This document shows positions 35,286-44,036 of a stretch of 49,489 nucleotides of DNA, in pieces. The stretch comes from Krumholzibacterium sp965370495 (GTDB lineage Bacteria; Krumholzibacteriota; Krumholzibacteriia; Krumholzibacteriales; Krumholzibacteriaceae). The stretch is taken from NCBI GenBank assembly GCA_965370495.1, contig CBDUUV010000003.1, positions 1-49,489 on the forward strand, in the 5' to 3' direction. The notes under the pieces are model-generated. The model had not been told where the DNA came from, did no database searches, and worked only from the letters and a program-made list of their open reading frames with translations. Position numbers and translations under genes: made by a program. The stretch's first letter is position 1; each line of letters starts with the position of its first letter.

Positions 35286-36794
35286 CTACCTGTAATCTTT
35301 CCACTGATTGATCTTTTTTCTCAATTCGACAGCATTGGAAGCGTTCGGTACGTAATCGAGATATTTCTCGTATGTCTCTCTTGCTCTCTGATATACCCCG
35401 ACCTCTTCGCACAACTGCCCGAGCTCAAGGTACACCCATGGCATATCCCTGATCACCCTGTTCTCATCCATCTTGATCAGTTTTTCCAGTGTTGCCGTCA
35501 TTTTAGGAACGTCGTTGATGTTCTTGTAAGCCTTGTACATCACCGTTCGTAGCGCAAAATCCTTTGGTTTTTTTTGAGCAACCAGCTCGAGATAGAGAAT
35601 CGCATCACGATTCAGCCCGGCACTGAAGAAAAACAGGCCCTTCTGGTAATCAAGTTCCCCTTCGGGAACCAGTGCCTTGATTTCGGATGAGTTCAGTATC
35701 TTTTCGCCGGCATCAACATTACCGTTGACACCCAGCACCCTTGCGAACTGGAAAAAACCCTTTAAGTAGGCGGTATCTAAATCATAGGCTTTCAGCAGAG
35801 CCTGAAGGCATGTCTCTCCCTTGTCCTGAAACCCTCTCGCTACAGCCAGCGAGAAGAACAAGCCGGCGGCCGGGTATCTCTCGGTTAAATGGCCATACAG
35901 AGCTTCAGCCCTGTCGTACCGTCCCGAGATCAAGGCTTCCTCAGCTTCCATCATCATCGAATATTTTTCGGGAATGGGGCCTTCAAGCGTCTCCGGATGG
36001 GTCAGGATATCCTCAATGACATCACCAAAGAACCTCATGTCCATAGGAACAGTCCCTGATACGGAAGAAAGATTGATAGTCACCTGGCTCGTTCTGATAT
36101 TTTTCCTCTTGAGCATCCTCAGAAAATCAAAGAGAACTCGGGTTCCCATTCTCTGACCCTTGTCCTGCACCTTCTGTCCCATGAAAAACCCAAGGTCTAT
36201 ATCCAGTATCGCCGTCTCCTCTTCCCCGATCTCGAGGTCCTCCATGTTGGTTACGGTTATCGGTATCCTATCTATCGTCCCGGTAATATACTTTCCGTCC
36301 GACTTTAGATCGGCAAGATCCGTTTTACTGTAATTTCGTTTTTTGTAAAGCACCCTCTTGAAAGACTCGGCCATGTTGGAACCAACGGATGCCGTGGCTG
36401 GCAGGACCCAGATGACTCGTTTGTATAAACCCGAACGCTGACCAAGATTGACGGTGCCCCCTTTTTCGATCACCGTTTTTATCTGGTCTACAACCAGTAT
36501 GTTCTTGCGCTTGAGATGATCCGCTGCATTTTTCATCGTTTCGGTGTAACTGGCCGAAAAGACCCTCATATCATCAGACGTATCGATATGGATCAAAACA
36601 TCAGCCTTCGCGTCGGTTATGACCCAGGCCTGAAGAGCCTCGGAGTTTGTTTCCACTCTGGAAATCTTACGAACAGGGTCCTGTAACGCCACAACCGCTT
36701 CCCGGCCACATCCAGGCAACAGCAGCAACAGCGCCATTGATAAAACCAGGAACACGGCTCCTTTTTCCGGATTGAATCGTTTGCGCAGGTTCAT
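35286..36794 (-). CDS. TPR-repeat lipoprotein
   Basis: A 502-residue lipoprotein: signal peptide with lipobox 'LLPGC' (Cys29). Residues ~50-240 form a domain that I do not recognise ('DAKADVLIHIDTSDDMRVFSASYTETMKNAADHL'). From ~270 to the end there are TPR-like helical repeats ('AEEALISGRYDRAEALYGHLTERYPAAGLFFSLAVA' region, 'PWVYLELGQLCEEVGVYQRARETYEKYLDYVP' region). Such proteins usually scaffold protein complexes at the membrane. Start ATG 36794 is chosen from GGAGG 4 nt upstream; the open frame extends further but has no other site. It is convergent with the ParB-like gene, with 24 nt between stops. The function is unknown. Confidence 0.8.
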   Translation of the reverse strand: MNLRKRFNPEKGAVFLVLSMALLLLLPGCGREAVVALQDPVRKISRVETNSEALQAWVITDAKADVLIHIDTSDDMRVFSASYTETMKNAADHLKRKNILVVDQIKTVIEKGGTVNLGQRSGLYKRVIWVLPATASVGSNMAESFKRVLYKKRNYSKTDLADLKSDGKYITGTIDRIPITVTNMEDLEIGEEETAILDIDLGFFMGQKVQDKGQRMGTRVLFDFLRMLKRKNIRTSQVTINLSSVSGTVPMDMRFFGDVIEDILTHPETLEGPIPEKYSMMMEAEEALISGRYDRAEALYGHLTERYPAAGLFFSLAVARGFQDKGETCLQALLKAYDLDTAYLKGFFQFARVLGVNGNVDAGEKILNSSEIKALVPEGELDYQKGLFFFSAGLNRDAILYLELVAQKKPKDFALRTVMYKAYKNINDVPKMTATLEKLIKMDENRVIRDMPWVYLELGQLCEEVGVYQRARETYEKYLDYVPNASNAVELRKKINQWKDYR

Positions 36795-37044
36795 GTTTCC
36801 TCCATTTGAGCAGAACCGATTTTCTTCAGGATTCTTCAATACGTCACCGGATATTGAACCGGAATGATGTTGAAACGTTCCATTTATTGTATCACTTAAG
36901 TTACGAAATAGATACGCCGAATTAAATAAAGAATACGGTTTCTTGACAGGCCGGCACAAACAGCTATACCCTTACAGTTGAGACTGAATATCAGCTGACT
37001 GTATCGAATATGTGCGTTCCGGGTTTTTCATGGAGGAAAAGGTT

Positions 37045-38250
37045 ATGCTGCGTCAGCTATTGAGAAAAAATGATTCAAAGATAATTTTTCTTGTCATTGA
37101 TGGCGTCGGTGGTATCAGAACCCGCGATTTCCCGAAAACTGCCCTTGAAGCCGCAAAGACACCCAACCTCGATGCACTGGCCAGAGAGAGCGCCTGCGGC
37201 AGGAGTATGCCGATTTCTCCGGGAGTTACACCTGGCAGCGGCCCGGCTCATTTCTCCCTTTTCGGATATGATCCGCTCTTGCCTGAAAACGACGCCGGCA
37301 GGGGTGTAATCGAGGTGACCGGTACAGGATTTGATCTAAGAGATTCCGATATCGCGATCAGGGGGAATTTTGCCACCATCGATGCTGACGGAATACTTAC
37401 GGACCGCAGAGCCGGCAGGATACCTCACAAGGAAGGCATCCGTATCTGTGATAAGCTGAGTGAAAAGATCAGGGAGATAGATGGCGTAGAGATCCTGATC
37501 ATGCCGGTACGTGAATACAGGTTCGGAATCGTCCTCAGGGGTGAAGGCCTTTCCCCAATAATCGAGGAAACGGATCCGCAGCTTACGGGTAAAAAGCCAC
37601 TTACACCAATTGCAATCGTTCCAGATGCGGAGCGTACATCCGCTATTCTCTTCAAGCTTATAGAAAGAATCAACGACATACTGTCAGACGAGGAAAAGGC
37701 GAAAACCGCGCTTTTACGGGGTATCTCCCGAAAGCCGAAAATCGAGTCTTTCATGGAAAGGTACAAACTGAAAGCTGCCGCCGTGGCTGCCTATCCGCTG
37801 TACCGCGGCGTTGCCAGGCTCTGCGGAATGGACCTTTTCGATACGGGGTTTTCTCCCGCTGAACAGTTCGAAACCGTGAGATCGATCTACAGCGGCGATC
37901 ATGATTTTTTCTTCGTCCACATCAAGAAGACCGATTCGTACGGGGAAGACGGAAATATCGACGGCAAAATAAAAGTCATCGAAGAGGTGGACGCAAGCCT
38001 GCCTCTGCTTCTCGATCTTGACCCGGATGTGATCATTGTTACAGGGGACCATTCCACCCCCTGTGCGATGAAGAGCCATTCGTGGCATCCGGTCCCCTTC
38101 ATGATAGGGTCGGATACCAGCGGCATCGATCACACCGCCGCGTTCAATGAAACTGAATGCGACTTTGGTTCGCTGGGAGTCTTCCCTGCAAAATATATCA
38201 TGGAACTGGCCCTGGCCAATGCGGGAAAGCTGAAAAAATTCGGGGCCTAG
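37045..38250 (+). CDS. apgM: 2,3-bisphosphoglycerate-independent phosphoglycerate mutase, archaeal (ApgM) type
   Basis: A 401-residue glycolytic enzyme that interconverts 3- and 2-phosphoglycerate through a phosphoserine, belonging to the alkaline-phosphatase superfamily. Motifs are 'FLVIDGVGG' (metal-binding Asp19), 'VTPGSGPAHFSLFGYDP' with the catalytic Ser65, 'AGRGVIEVTGTGFDL', 'IRGNFATID', and 'TGDHSTPC...SHSWHPVP' (~333-348) for metal binding. This short ~400-residue form is the archaeal-type enzyme, found also in several bacterial phyla, and not the ~510-residue GpmI. ATG 37045 has GGAGG at 8 nt; the open frame reaches back to 37012 without a better site. It is monocistronic, ending in the spacer with tandem hairpin repeats. 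Confidence 0.92.
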   Translation: MLRQLLRKNDSKIIFLVIDGVGGIRTRDFPKTALEAAKTPNLDALARESACGRSMPISPGVTPGSGPAHFSLFGYDPLLPENDAGRGVIEVTGTGFDLRDSDIAIRGNFATIDADGILTDRRAGRIPHKEGIRICDKLSEKIREIDGVEILIMPVREYRFGIVLRGEGLSPIIEETDPQLTGKKPLTPIAIVPDAERTSAILFKLIERINDILSDEEKAKTALLRGISRKPKIESFMERYKLKAAAVAAYPLYRGVARLCGMDLFDTGFSPAEQFETVRSIYSGDHDFFFVHIKKTDSYGEDGNIDGKIKVIEEVDASLPLLLDLDPDVIIVTGDHSTPCAMKSHSWHPVPFMIGSDTSGIDHTAAFNETECDFGSLGVFPAKYIMELALANAGKLKKFGA

Positions 38251-38266
38251 GGGGAGGTATCTGCGG

Positions 38267-38362
38267 GAGTGGTATCTTCCCGGGACCACACATCTCCAGA
38301 GTGGCATATTACCGGGGCCACGCATCCACGGGGTAGCACTTCTCAGTGGTGAACCCTTCCCT
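38267..38362. repeat. Three degenerate 32-nt tandem repeats, two with clear internal hairpins
   Basis: Three 32-nt units start at 38267, 38299 and 38331 in the spacer between convergent genes. Units 1 and 2 share GAGTGG(T/C)AT and a CCACRCATCYMC end. Each holds a small hairpin: GTGGT...ACCAC in unit 1 and GTGGC...GCCAC in unit 2, where paired changes keep the stem. Unit 3 is more diverged (CACTTCTCAGTG). No T tract follows, so these are not standard terminators. Confidence 0.55.
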
Positions 38363-38374
38363 GATATGACGCCC

Positions 38375-39769
38375 TTACCTGATAAAATGAAATGTCGATA
38401 CAGCTTTTTCCAGTATCTCGATATTTACAAATTCCTTCTCGTGATCACTCTCGGTGTTGGTGGACATCTGGAAAAAATACAGCTCGCTATCATATATAAT
38501 CATCGCCCAGGTCCATATTCCTCCACCCGCCACTGTACTCCCGATCTTGTACCCCCAACTGCCGAAAGCCGCCACCGCTTCCTCTTCCCCTACAGGGATC
38601 TTCTTCGATCCAGAAATCTCCATGTGCTTATCGGTGTTGGTTCCAAGATGCCTGGCAATACTGTCATGGATATCCTGAACGATAATTTCGAGCCTGTTCG
38701 TAGGCTGCCACGATATCTCGAGTTCCGAATAGCCATCCTTTGACTGCATTATCCACTGTATTCTGCCTCTTGACGCATCACCGCTTCCTTCCCTGGCGAA
38801 GAAATCGTCAGGCAGATCCAGACTGAAATCAGGATCTACCGTTTCAACCACAAACGCCTTGTAAACAGCCTGGATATTGAAAGGAAGCATGTTGCCCTGA
38901 AAAAATCCTTCCGTACCGGGTATTGTTTTATCCCTGACTGCTTCAGAAAGCGGCTCTCCTTTTCTGATAGACGATTTTCCAATCTCGATAATATCCTGTA
39001 GATATTTTCTCTGCATGCCAAAAAGCTCTTTACCACAAACCTTCCCCTGCCCTGATACGACCCATTTGGGGGCCATCTTTTCCAGCTTGCCGAGAATACG
39101 GATCCAGTTCTCAAAATCCACTCCCTGGTCTCCCATATTGACATGGTACCTGTTGCCGGTTATACCACCCGTAAAGACCGTTTTTTCGGACTGGACACGG
39201 ACTATAATATCCCCCGCGGTATGCGCTGCTCCAAAGAAAAGGAGCTCGGCTTTAACTCCTCCAAGATCAATCAGCATCCTGTCAGCCATCATGGAATCGG
39301 GAAGCGTCATCCTGACGCCGCGCAGCTGTTCATATTTATCCGGTTTCTGCTCCCTGTAGTAATCGAGATAAATGGGGGTATACTTTTCGATATCCTCCCG
39401 TGTCTCGGGCCTTGAGATGATAACAGCCCCCATGTCGCTGAACACGGAATTGCCCCATATATGATCAGGATGGTAATGCGTGTTGACGACATATTTTACG
39501 GGCAGATCTGTGACCGTCCTGATCGCTTCGAGCAATTCTGTGGCAAGTTCCGGCGTATACCTCGAATCAATGACAAGGACGGCTTCTTTCCCTACGACAA
39601 AACCTGAATTGGTCCCCAGGCCTTCAGCAGCAGAAGGCCCTGCGGCAATAAAAGCGTATACGCCATTCGAAACCCTGACCAGCCCTGTTTGATCTATCTC
39701 TATTCGGGAACAACCCAGGCTGAAAATGAGTAGCGACAGAAGCGTTAACAGCAAGATTCTGATTTTCAT
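38375..39769 (-). CDS. Metallo-beta-lactamase-fold lipoprotein with degraded metal site
   Basis: A 464-residue lipoprotein (lipobox 'IFSLGC', Cys20). The MBL fold covers ~30-260: 'VLVIDSRYTPELATELL', 'NTHYHPDHIWGN' (His98, His100, Asp102, His103) and 'GAAHTAGD' (His183). Two standard ligands appear lost: the bridging Asp of the 'FTGD' motif is Gly202 in 'VFTGGITGN', and the last His of 'PGHG' is Gln241 in 'VVSGQGKV'. Only one metal may therefore bind, or catalysis may be lost. Residues ~300-464 form a C-terminal domain that I do not recognise. It resembles the MBL proteins of quinoprotein/relay systems and class-B-like hydrolases in overall length, but the substrate is unknown. It is anchored in the envelope and transcribed alone. 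Confidence 0.85.
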   Translation of the reverse strand: MKIRILLLTLLSLLIFSLGCSRIEIDQTGLVRVSNGVYAFIAAGPSAAEGLGTNSGFVVGKEAVLVIDSRYTPELATELLEAIRTVTDLPVKYVVNTHYHPDHIWGNSVFSDMGAVIISRPETREDIEKYTPIYLDYYREQKPDKYEQLRGVRMTLPDSMMADRMLIDLGGVKAELLFFGAAHTAGDIIVRVQSEKTVFTGGITGNRYHVNMGDQGVDFENWIRILGKLEKMAPKWVVSGQGKVCGKELFGMQRKYLQDIIEIGKSSIRKGEPLSEAVRDKTIPGTEGFFQGNMLPFNIQAVYKAFVVETVDPDFSLDLPDDFFAREGSGDASRGRIQWIMQSKDGYSELEISWQPTNRLEIIVQDIHDSIARHLGTNTDKHMEISGSKKIPVGEEEAVAAFGSWGYKIGSTVAGGGIWTWAMIIYDSELYFFQMSTNTESDHEKEFVNIEILEKAVSTFHFIR

Positions 39770-39905
39770 CCGACCATTCCCCTTTCAGTCAACACGGAAT
39801 ATACGGCTGTGGCTATTATAGTCGACTGGAATAGTGTTGTAAACAAGCAGAAGGGACGGAGTCGCCCGGACACCCGCCCCTTAAGATCAGGTTTTGCTAT
39901 CGACA

Positions 39906-40235
39906 CTACGTCAGGGCCTTGTCGATCCATTCTTTGAAGTATTCCTTCGGAGCCGCTCCCGAAATGGAGTCCAGTACTTCTCCACCCTTGAGTATCTTGA
40001 GAGTCGGAATGCTCATGATTCCATACTTGGTCGCGGTCTCGCGTGATTCGTCGGTATTGAGTTTTACAAATTTGACCTTGCCATCATAATCCTCGGCAAG
40101 TTCCTCGATCACAGGACCGACCATCAGGCACGGACCGCACCATGGTGCCCAGAAATCCACTACTACCGGCAGTTCTGAATCGATTACACTCTCCTGGAAA
40201 TCATTATCACTTACGTGTAACACCTTGTCGCTCAT
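39906..40235 (-). CDS. trxA: Thioredoxin
   Basis: A 109-residue cytoplasmic thioredoxin of normal length. It contains 'VVDFWAPWCGPCLMVGPVIEEL' with the active dithiol Cys33/Cys36, 'VKFVKLNTDES', and the cis-Pro motif 'GIMSIPTLKIL'. It reduces protein disulfides with electrons from thioredoxin reductase (not in the window). It starts 2 nt after the stop of an ArsR-family regulator gene and shares its promoter, so its level probably responds to whatever that regulator senses. The pairing suggests a stress-inducible thioredoxin; the symbol is by family. Confidence 0.95.
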   Translation of the reverse strand: MSDKVLHVSDNDFQESVIDSELPVVVDFWAPWCGPCLMVGPVIEELAEDYDGKVKFVKLNTDESRETATKYGIMSIPTLKILKGGEVLDSISGAAPKEYFKEWIDKALT

Positions 40236-40237
40236 AA

Positions 40238-40567
40238 TTACTTCCTCCCTGGCTTTTTAAGCCCTGTTCCGCATCTGCCAAGACACGTCAGCATACTGAC
40301 AACATTCATTTCCTTCATACTGTAATAGACCCTCGGAACATCCCGCCTGCGCTGCACAATATTGTTCAGCCTCAGATTTTTCAGCTGTTGCGAAACCAGC
40401 GACTGTTTCAATCCTGTTCGCAGGCAGATATCCGAAACGGTACATTCGCCTTCTGTCAGGAGATTCACGATACGCAATCTGGCCGGGTTGGCAAGAGACC
40501 TGAGCAATTCTGACAAACGTTCTATCTCAGTCTCGGACAGAGGCGCTTTATTTTTTCCTGAACTCAT
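40238..40567 (-). CDS. ArsR/SmtB-family transcriptional regulator
   Basis: A 109-residue winged-helix repressor: 'ELLRSLANPARLRIVNLLTEGE', recognition helix 'LKQSLVSQQLKNLRLNNIV', and wing 'RRRDVPRVYYSM'. Numbered from ATG 40567, cysteines lie at 42 and 48 ('GECTVSDIC', near the recognition helix) and at 95 and 99 ('TCLGRCG', C-terminal helix). Cysteines at similar places in BigR/SqrR form the sulfide-sensing pair, and in ArsR/CadC they bind thiophilic metals, so a thiol, persulfide, metal or metalloid signal is likely. Start ATG 40567 has AAAGG at 8 nt; GTG 40576 is an alternative. It precedes trxA by 2 nt and follows a near-perfect 24-bp palindrome, the likely self-regulating operator. Confidence 0.9.
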   Translation of the reverse strand: MSSGKNKAPLSETEIERLSELLRSLANPARLRIVNLLTEGECTVSDICLRTGLKQSLVSQQLKNLRLNNIVQRRRDVPRVYYSMKEMNVVSMLTCLGRCGTGLKKPGRK

Positions 40568-40592
40568 ACTATACACCTTTCTTTCTTCATAT

Positions 40593-40616
40593 GCATATTA
40601 GTATATATTAATATGC
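40593..40616. promoter_or_regulatory. 24-bp palindromic operator upstream of arsR-trxA
   Basis: GCATATTA (40593-40600) is mirrored by TAATATGC (40609-40616). The central 8 bp are also palindromic except for one pair. It lies 26 nt before the regulator start. Its length, AT-rich centre and position match ArsR-family operators that overlap the promoter. Binding by the adjacent regulator is inferred. Confidence 0.75.
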
Positions 40617-40894
40617 TGTTTTGTCAACAGCTTTTTTGCTTTTTTGGGATTTCTTTCTGACAGCTGCTGAAGAGCCCCCTCTATGCTGCACTTCCTGGTC
40701 CCATGCAAAACAGCTTGCCCCCCTGTTATGAGCCCTGTTTATCCCGGGAATAACACCTTCTTCCATTCTTCTTGACACTTCTTCTTAAAATAAAATAGAG
40801 TTCCTGTGACTGACGGGACGGTCACTATCAGCGCAACAGCCGATCGTTCCATATAATATTTCATGCGGGCTGAGGCCCGGGGAGGTCGGGAGTC
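40617..40894. other. Divergent intergenic region between arsR-trxA and dapA
   Basis: Together with the operator this is a 327-nt gap without a gene. It must hold promoters for both directions. A TTGACA at 40772-40777 followed by an AT-rich stretch (40787-40797) is a plausible promoter for dapA, though the best -10-like hexamer (TAAAAT, 40791-40796) is closer than the usual 17 nt. Confidence 0.4.
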
Positions 40895-41773
40895 ATGTTG
40901 AAAGGTTTATATATCGCGCTCGTTACCCCATTTAATGAAGATAACAGCCTGAACGAGGACAAGCTCAAAGAACTCGTCAGATTCCATATCGACGCGGGAA
41001 CAGACGGTCTCGTCCCTTGCGCGACTACAAGCGAGAATCCAACATATACATGGGAAGAGCATTTCAGAATCATCGAACTGGTGGTCGGCGAAGCCGCGGG
41101 CAAACTGAAAGTAGTGGCAGGGTGCGGTACAAATTCGACTACGAAATCGATAGAAAATATCAAGAAAGCGCGTGAACTCGGAGCTGACGGCGCAATGGTC
41201 GTTACGCCTTACTATAACAAACCCACGCAGGAAGGCCTTTATGCCCACTTTATGAAACTTGCCGACGATGGTGACCTTCCCCTGATGCTCTACAATGTTC
41301 CTGGCCGTACAGGCCTTAATATGAAACCGGCGACCGTGGCAAGGCTTTCGAAACACAACAATATCATCGGCGTCAAGGAAGCCAGCGGATCGATAGAACA
41401 AATGGCTGAAATAATAATGCTGTGCGGCGATGATATCATCCTGATGTCCGGGGATGACAGTATCACCCTTCCCGTCCTTTCGATAGGTGGCAAGGGAGTC
41501 GTCAGCGTTGTCGGAAATATTGTTCCGAAAGATGTTCTGGCAATGATCGCGGCATTCTCCAGTGGCGACCTCGCCGAAGCCCGCAGATTGCACTACAAGC
41601 TCCTGCCGCTGGCCCAGTCCATGTTCATCGAGACCAATCCGATGCCGGTCAAGGAAGCGATGAACATGCTCGGCATGGGTGTCGGGAATGTAAGGCTTCC
41701 CCTTGTGAGGATGATGCCGGAGACCCTCAAGACTCTCTCGAAAGCCCTGACTGATTACGGACTCCATGTATAG
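40895..41773 (+). CDS. dapA: 4-hydroxy-tetrahydrodipicolinate synthase
   Basis: A 292-residue class-I aldolase that condenses pyruvate and aspartate semialdehyde, the first step toward diaminopimelate and lysine. Residue numbering coincides with E. coli DapA: Thr44-Thr45 ('CATTSEN'), Tyr106/107 ('VVTPYYNKPTQEGL'), Tyr133 and Arg138 ('LYNVPGRTG'), and the Schiff-base Lys161 ('IIGVKEASGS'). The usual 'TTGE' is 'TTSE' here, a small deviation next to the active site. GGAGG lies about 10 nt before ATG 40895. It ends 32 nt before dapB, forming a dapA-dapB operon. Confidence 0.96.
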   Translation: MLKGLYIALVTPFNEDNSLNEDKLKELVRFHIDAGTDGLVPCATTSENPTYTWEEHFRIIELVVGEAAGKLKVVAGCGTNSTTKSIENIKKARELGADGAMVVTPYYNKPTQEGLYAHFMKLADDGDLPLMLYNVPGRTGLNMKPATVARLSKHNNIIGVKEASGSIEQMAEIIMLCGDDIILMSGDDSITLPVLSIGGKGVVSVVGNIVPKDVLAMIAAFSSGDLAEARRLHYKLLPLAQSMFIETNPMPVKEAMNMLGMGVGNVRLPLVRMMPETLKTLSKALTDYGLHV

Positions 41774-41805
41774 CCGCCCGGCCAATGGCTGAAAGGATTT
41801 TTTCG

Positions 41806-42576
41806 ATGATAAAGGTTATTCTTGCTGGAGCTCTCGGAAGGATGGGCAAGACGCTCGCTGTAGAGATAGAGGCCGATTCCGGCCTGGAACTGGCCGGCGC
41901 AGTCGAGGCTCCGGGGCACAGCGGGCTGGGTACCGTTTTCCATGGCGTCGAAGTCGTATCAGATCTTCGGGAAATACTTGGTGTCGCCGATGTTGTCATT
42001 GATTTTTCTTCTCCCGATTCTGCCATGTCTCAGATCGTCGAATGCGCGGCGGCAGGAAAGGCTTTCGTTACCGGAACGACGGGGCTTTCCACAGGCCAGC
42101 TTGCCGAGGCGAAAAAAGCGGCAAACAGGATTCCCATACTGATCAGCCCCAACATGTCCGCCGGAGTCAATCTTCTTTTCAAGATCACTGCGGAAGTGGC
42201 CCGGGCCCTGCCTGATTTCGATATAGAGATCGTGGAGATCCATCACAACAGGAAAAAAGATTCTCCCAGCGGCACAGCCGCAAAAATAGCCGAAATAGCA
42301 AAAAACACCCGGAAGGGGTCAACACTTGTATATGGCAGAGAAGGGTTTGTAGGCGAGCGGCCTGCCGGCGAGATCGGGATGCATTCGCTCAGGGGTGGGG
42401 ATGTGACCGGGGAACACCAGGTGATTTTCGCGGGCGAAGGCGAAAGATTCGAGCTTGTCCACAGGGCCCATTCGCGAAGAACCTTTGCCCGGGGAGCCAT
42501 TCGCGCGATCCATTTTATCCATCAGCAGGGCCCCGGGATCTACAACATGGCTGATGTGCTGGGAATCAGCGACTAG
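41806..42576 (+). CDS. dapB: 4-hydroxy-tetrahydrodipicolinate reductase
   Basis: A 256-residue NAD(P)H-dependent reductase, the second step of the diaminopimelate/lysine branch. Motifs are 'MIKVILAGALGRMGKTLA' (Rossmann loop), 'DVVIDFSSPDS', 'FVTGTTGLS', 'SPNMSAGVNLL', and the catalytic 'EIHHNRKKDSPSGTA' (His146/His147, Lys151). ATG 41806 is preferred because DapB proteins start with this MIKV and AAAGGA lies about 8 nt upstream; an ATG at 41785 would add seven residues. It follows dapA directly and ends before a stem-loop shared with the convergent hom gene. Confidence 0.96.
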   Translation: MIKVILAGALGRMGKTLAVEIEADSGLELAGAVEAPGHSGLGTVFHGVEVVSDLREILGVADVVIDFSSPDSAMSQIVECAAAGKAFVTGTTGLSTGQLAEAKKAANRIPILISPNMSAGVNLLFKITAEVARALPDFDIEIVEIHHNRKKDSPSGTAAKIAEIAKNTRKGSTLVYGREGFVGERPAGEIGMHSLRGGDVTGEHQVIFAGEGERFELVHRAHSRRTFARGAIRAIHFIHQQGPGIYNMADVLGISD

Positions 42577-42597
42577 ATCATGTACCGGTCAAAAAGA

Positions 42598-42660
42598 AAT
42601 ACCCGGAGACGTAAGATAGTATCCATAGATAATATCCATTCCGCTCCGGGTATTTTTATT
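42598..42660. terminator. Bidirectional terminator between dapB and hom
   Basis: An 11-bp perfect inverted repeat (AATACCCGGAG at 42598-42608, CTCCGGGTATT at 42644-42654) with a 35-nt loop is followed on the plus strand by TTTATT and on the minus strand by TCTTTTT. It sits between two convergent genes and can serve both. The long loop is unusual. Confidence 0.6.
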
Positions 42661-42714
42661 TCTACGGGCATTAGCCCCGCCGCTTTCAACACCCTGTCAC
42701 ATGAAGGTTTTCCT

Positions 42715-43737
42715 TCATGGCTTATTATTGATCGCGAGCAAATCTGCAAGTAATGAGTACCCTGTTTCCTTCTTTCCGGCACCTGGTCCGACGATCGTAA
42801 CGGCACCGAGCAGATCCGTCTCAAATGTGAGCGCGTTCATAGCTCCACCCACAGAGGCCAGGGGGTCCGTAAGGGCAACTTTTTCGGGTTTAACCGACGC
42901 AGTGACGGCTCCACCCTTTTTTGTGACCTTACCTATGAGTTTCCAGCGCATTCCCTCTTTTCCCGCGGCCTGGATATCTTCGAGACTTATCCCCGTAATG
43001 CCTGTCCTGTCAACATCTTCCGGACCGATCCCGGCGCCCATAACACTCCTGGCAAGGATCACAACCTTGGCAAGGGCATCGAACCCCTCCACATCGGCTG
43101 TCGGGTCGGCTTCGGCAAACCCGAGTTCCTGCGCTTCTTTCAGAGCATCTTCGTAACTCTTTCCAGTCTCCATGTTCGTAAGAATAAAGTTGGTAGTCCC
43201 ATTGAGAATTCCGCGGATCTCGCTGATCTCGTTACCCGCAAGGCACATCTCGACGAGGTTGAGAACAGGTGTGCCGGCTACTACCGTACCTTCGTAACGG
43301 AATTGAACATTTTTTGCCTTTGCCAGCTCGGAGATCTCGCGAAAAAACAGCGCCGTAGGCCCCTTGTTCGTCGTGATAAGGTGCTTGCCACTCTCCAGGG
43401 CAGCCCTGAAATGGCTGTTCGCGGGTTCAGCCGTCTTGATGTCTGTGTAGGAAACCTCTATTACGACATCTGCATCAGACTGTTTGATCGTTTCGAGAGC
43501 ATCAAGCCCGGTCGTTGCCCCCGGATATTCCGAGATCCTGCCGTCCTTTGCAAGCTCGAGAAGTTTGCCCGGATCGAGTCCGTTATTATTCAGCGCCGAA
43601 CCTTTCGTAAAATCACTTACGGCAACGATAGAATATTCCAGGCCGTGCTTCTTCTCCAGGGTCTCCTTCTTTTCGATAAGGATCTCCACCAGGCCCTGCC
43701 CGACAACACCAAACCCGATAAAAGCCAGTTTCTGCAT
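42715..43737 (-). CDS. hom: Homoserine dehydrogenase (no ACT domain)
   Basis: A 340-residue enzyme that reduces aspartate semialdehyde to homoserine for threonine and methionine. It shows the NAD(P) loop 'FIGFGVVGQGLVEIL' at the N-terminus, 'TTNKGPTALFFREI', 'RYEGTVVAGTPVLNLVE', 'GILNGTTNFIL', and 'EADPTADVEGFDALAK' with the catalytic lysine. Most stand-alone enzymes of ~430 residues have a C-terminal ACT domain for threonine feedback; it is absent here, so this form is probably not regulated that way. ATG 43737 has GGGAGGATAAG directly upstream. It faces dapB, so genes for both branches after aspartate semialdehyde are adjacent. Confidence 0.93.
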   Translation of the reverse strand: MQKLAFIGFGVVGQGLVEILIEKKETLEKKHGLEYSIVAVSDFTKGSALNNNGLDPGKLLELAKDGRISEYPGATTGLDALETIKQSDADVVIEVSYTDIKTAEPANSHFRAALESGKHLITTNKGPTALFFREISELAKAKNVQFRYEGTVVAGTPVLNLVEMCLAGNEISEIRGILNGTTNFILTNMETGKSYEDALKEAQELGFAEADPTADVEGFDALAKVVILARSVMGAGIGPEDVDRTGITGISLEDIQAAGKEGMRWKLIGKVTKKGGAVTASVKPEKVALTDPLASVGGAMNALTFETDLLGAVTIVGPGAGKKETGYSLLADLLAINNKP

Positions 43738-44036
43738 CTTATCCTCCCTGCCGGATATCCAGATCACCCGGCTTGTTAAGATCATTTTTCAGTACATATA
43801 CCATTACATTTTTGCGGGCATATCGTCAAGGGACATGGATAGGGGACAGAGTTTCCCCATTTTTTCATCAAACAATACCGAACAACTTCTTTTATGCCTT
43901 ACACTCACGTATTGGATCGGGGAAATGGAAAAGAAGTATGGAGTCCCATAGAAGGCATGTTATGGTAGATTATCAGATAAGACAATGCAACAGCTGTTGA
44001 GGCAACTCAGGTGAAACCAACGTTATGGGAGAAGAT

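Noticed and set aside
41010..41050. dapA 'TTSE' in place of 'TTGE' as evidence for a different aldolase
   Set aside because: All catalytic positions (Thr44, Thr45, Tyr133, Arg138, Lys161) are kept and dapB follows, so it is taken as a normal DapA.
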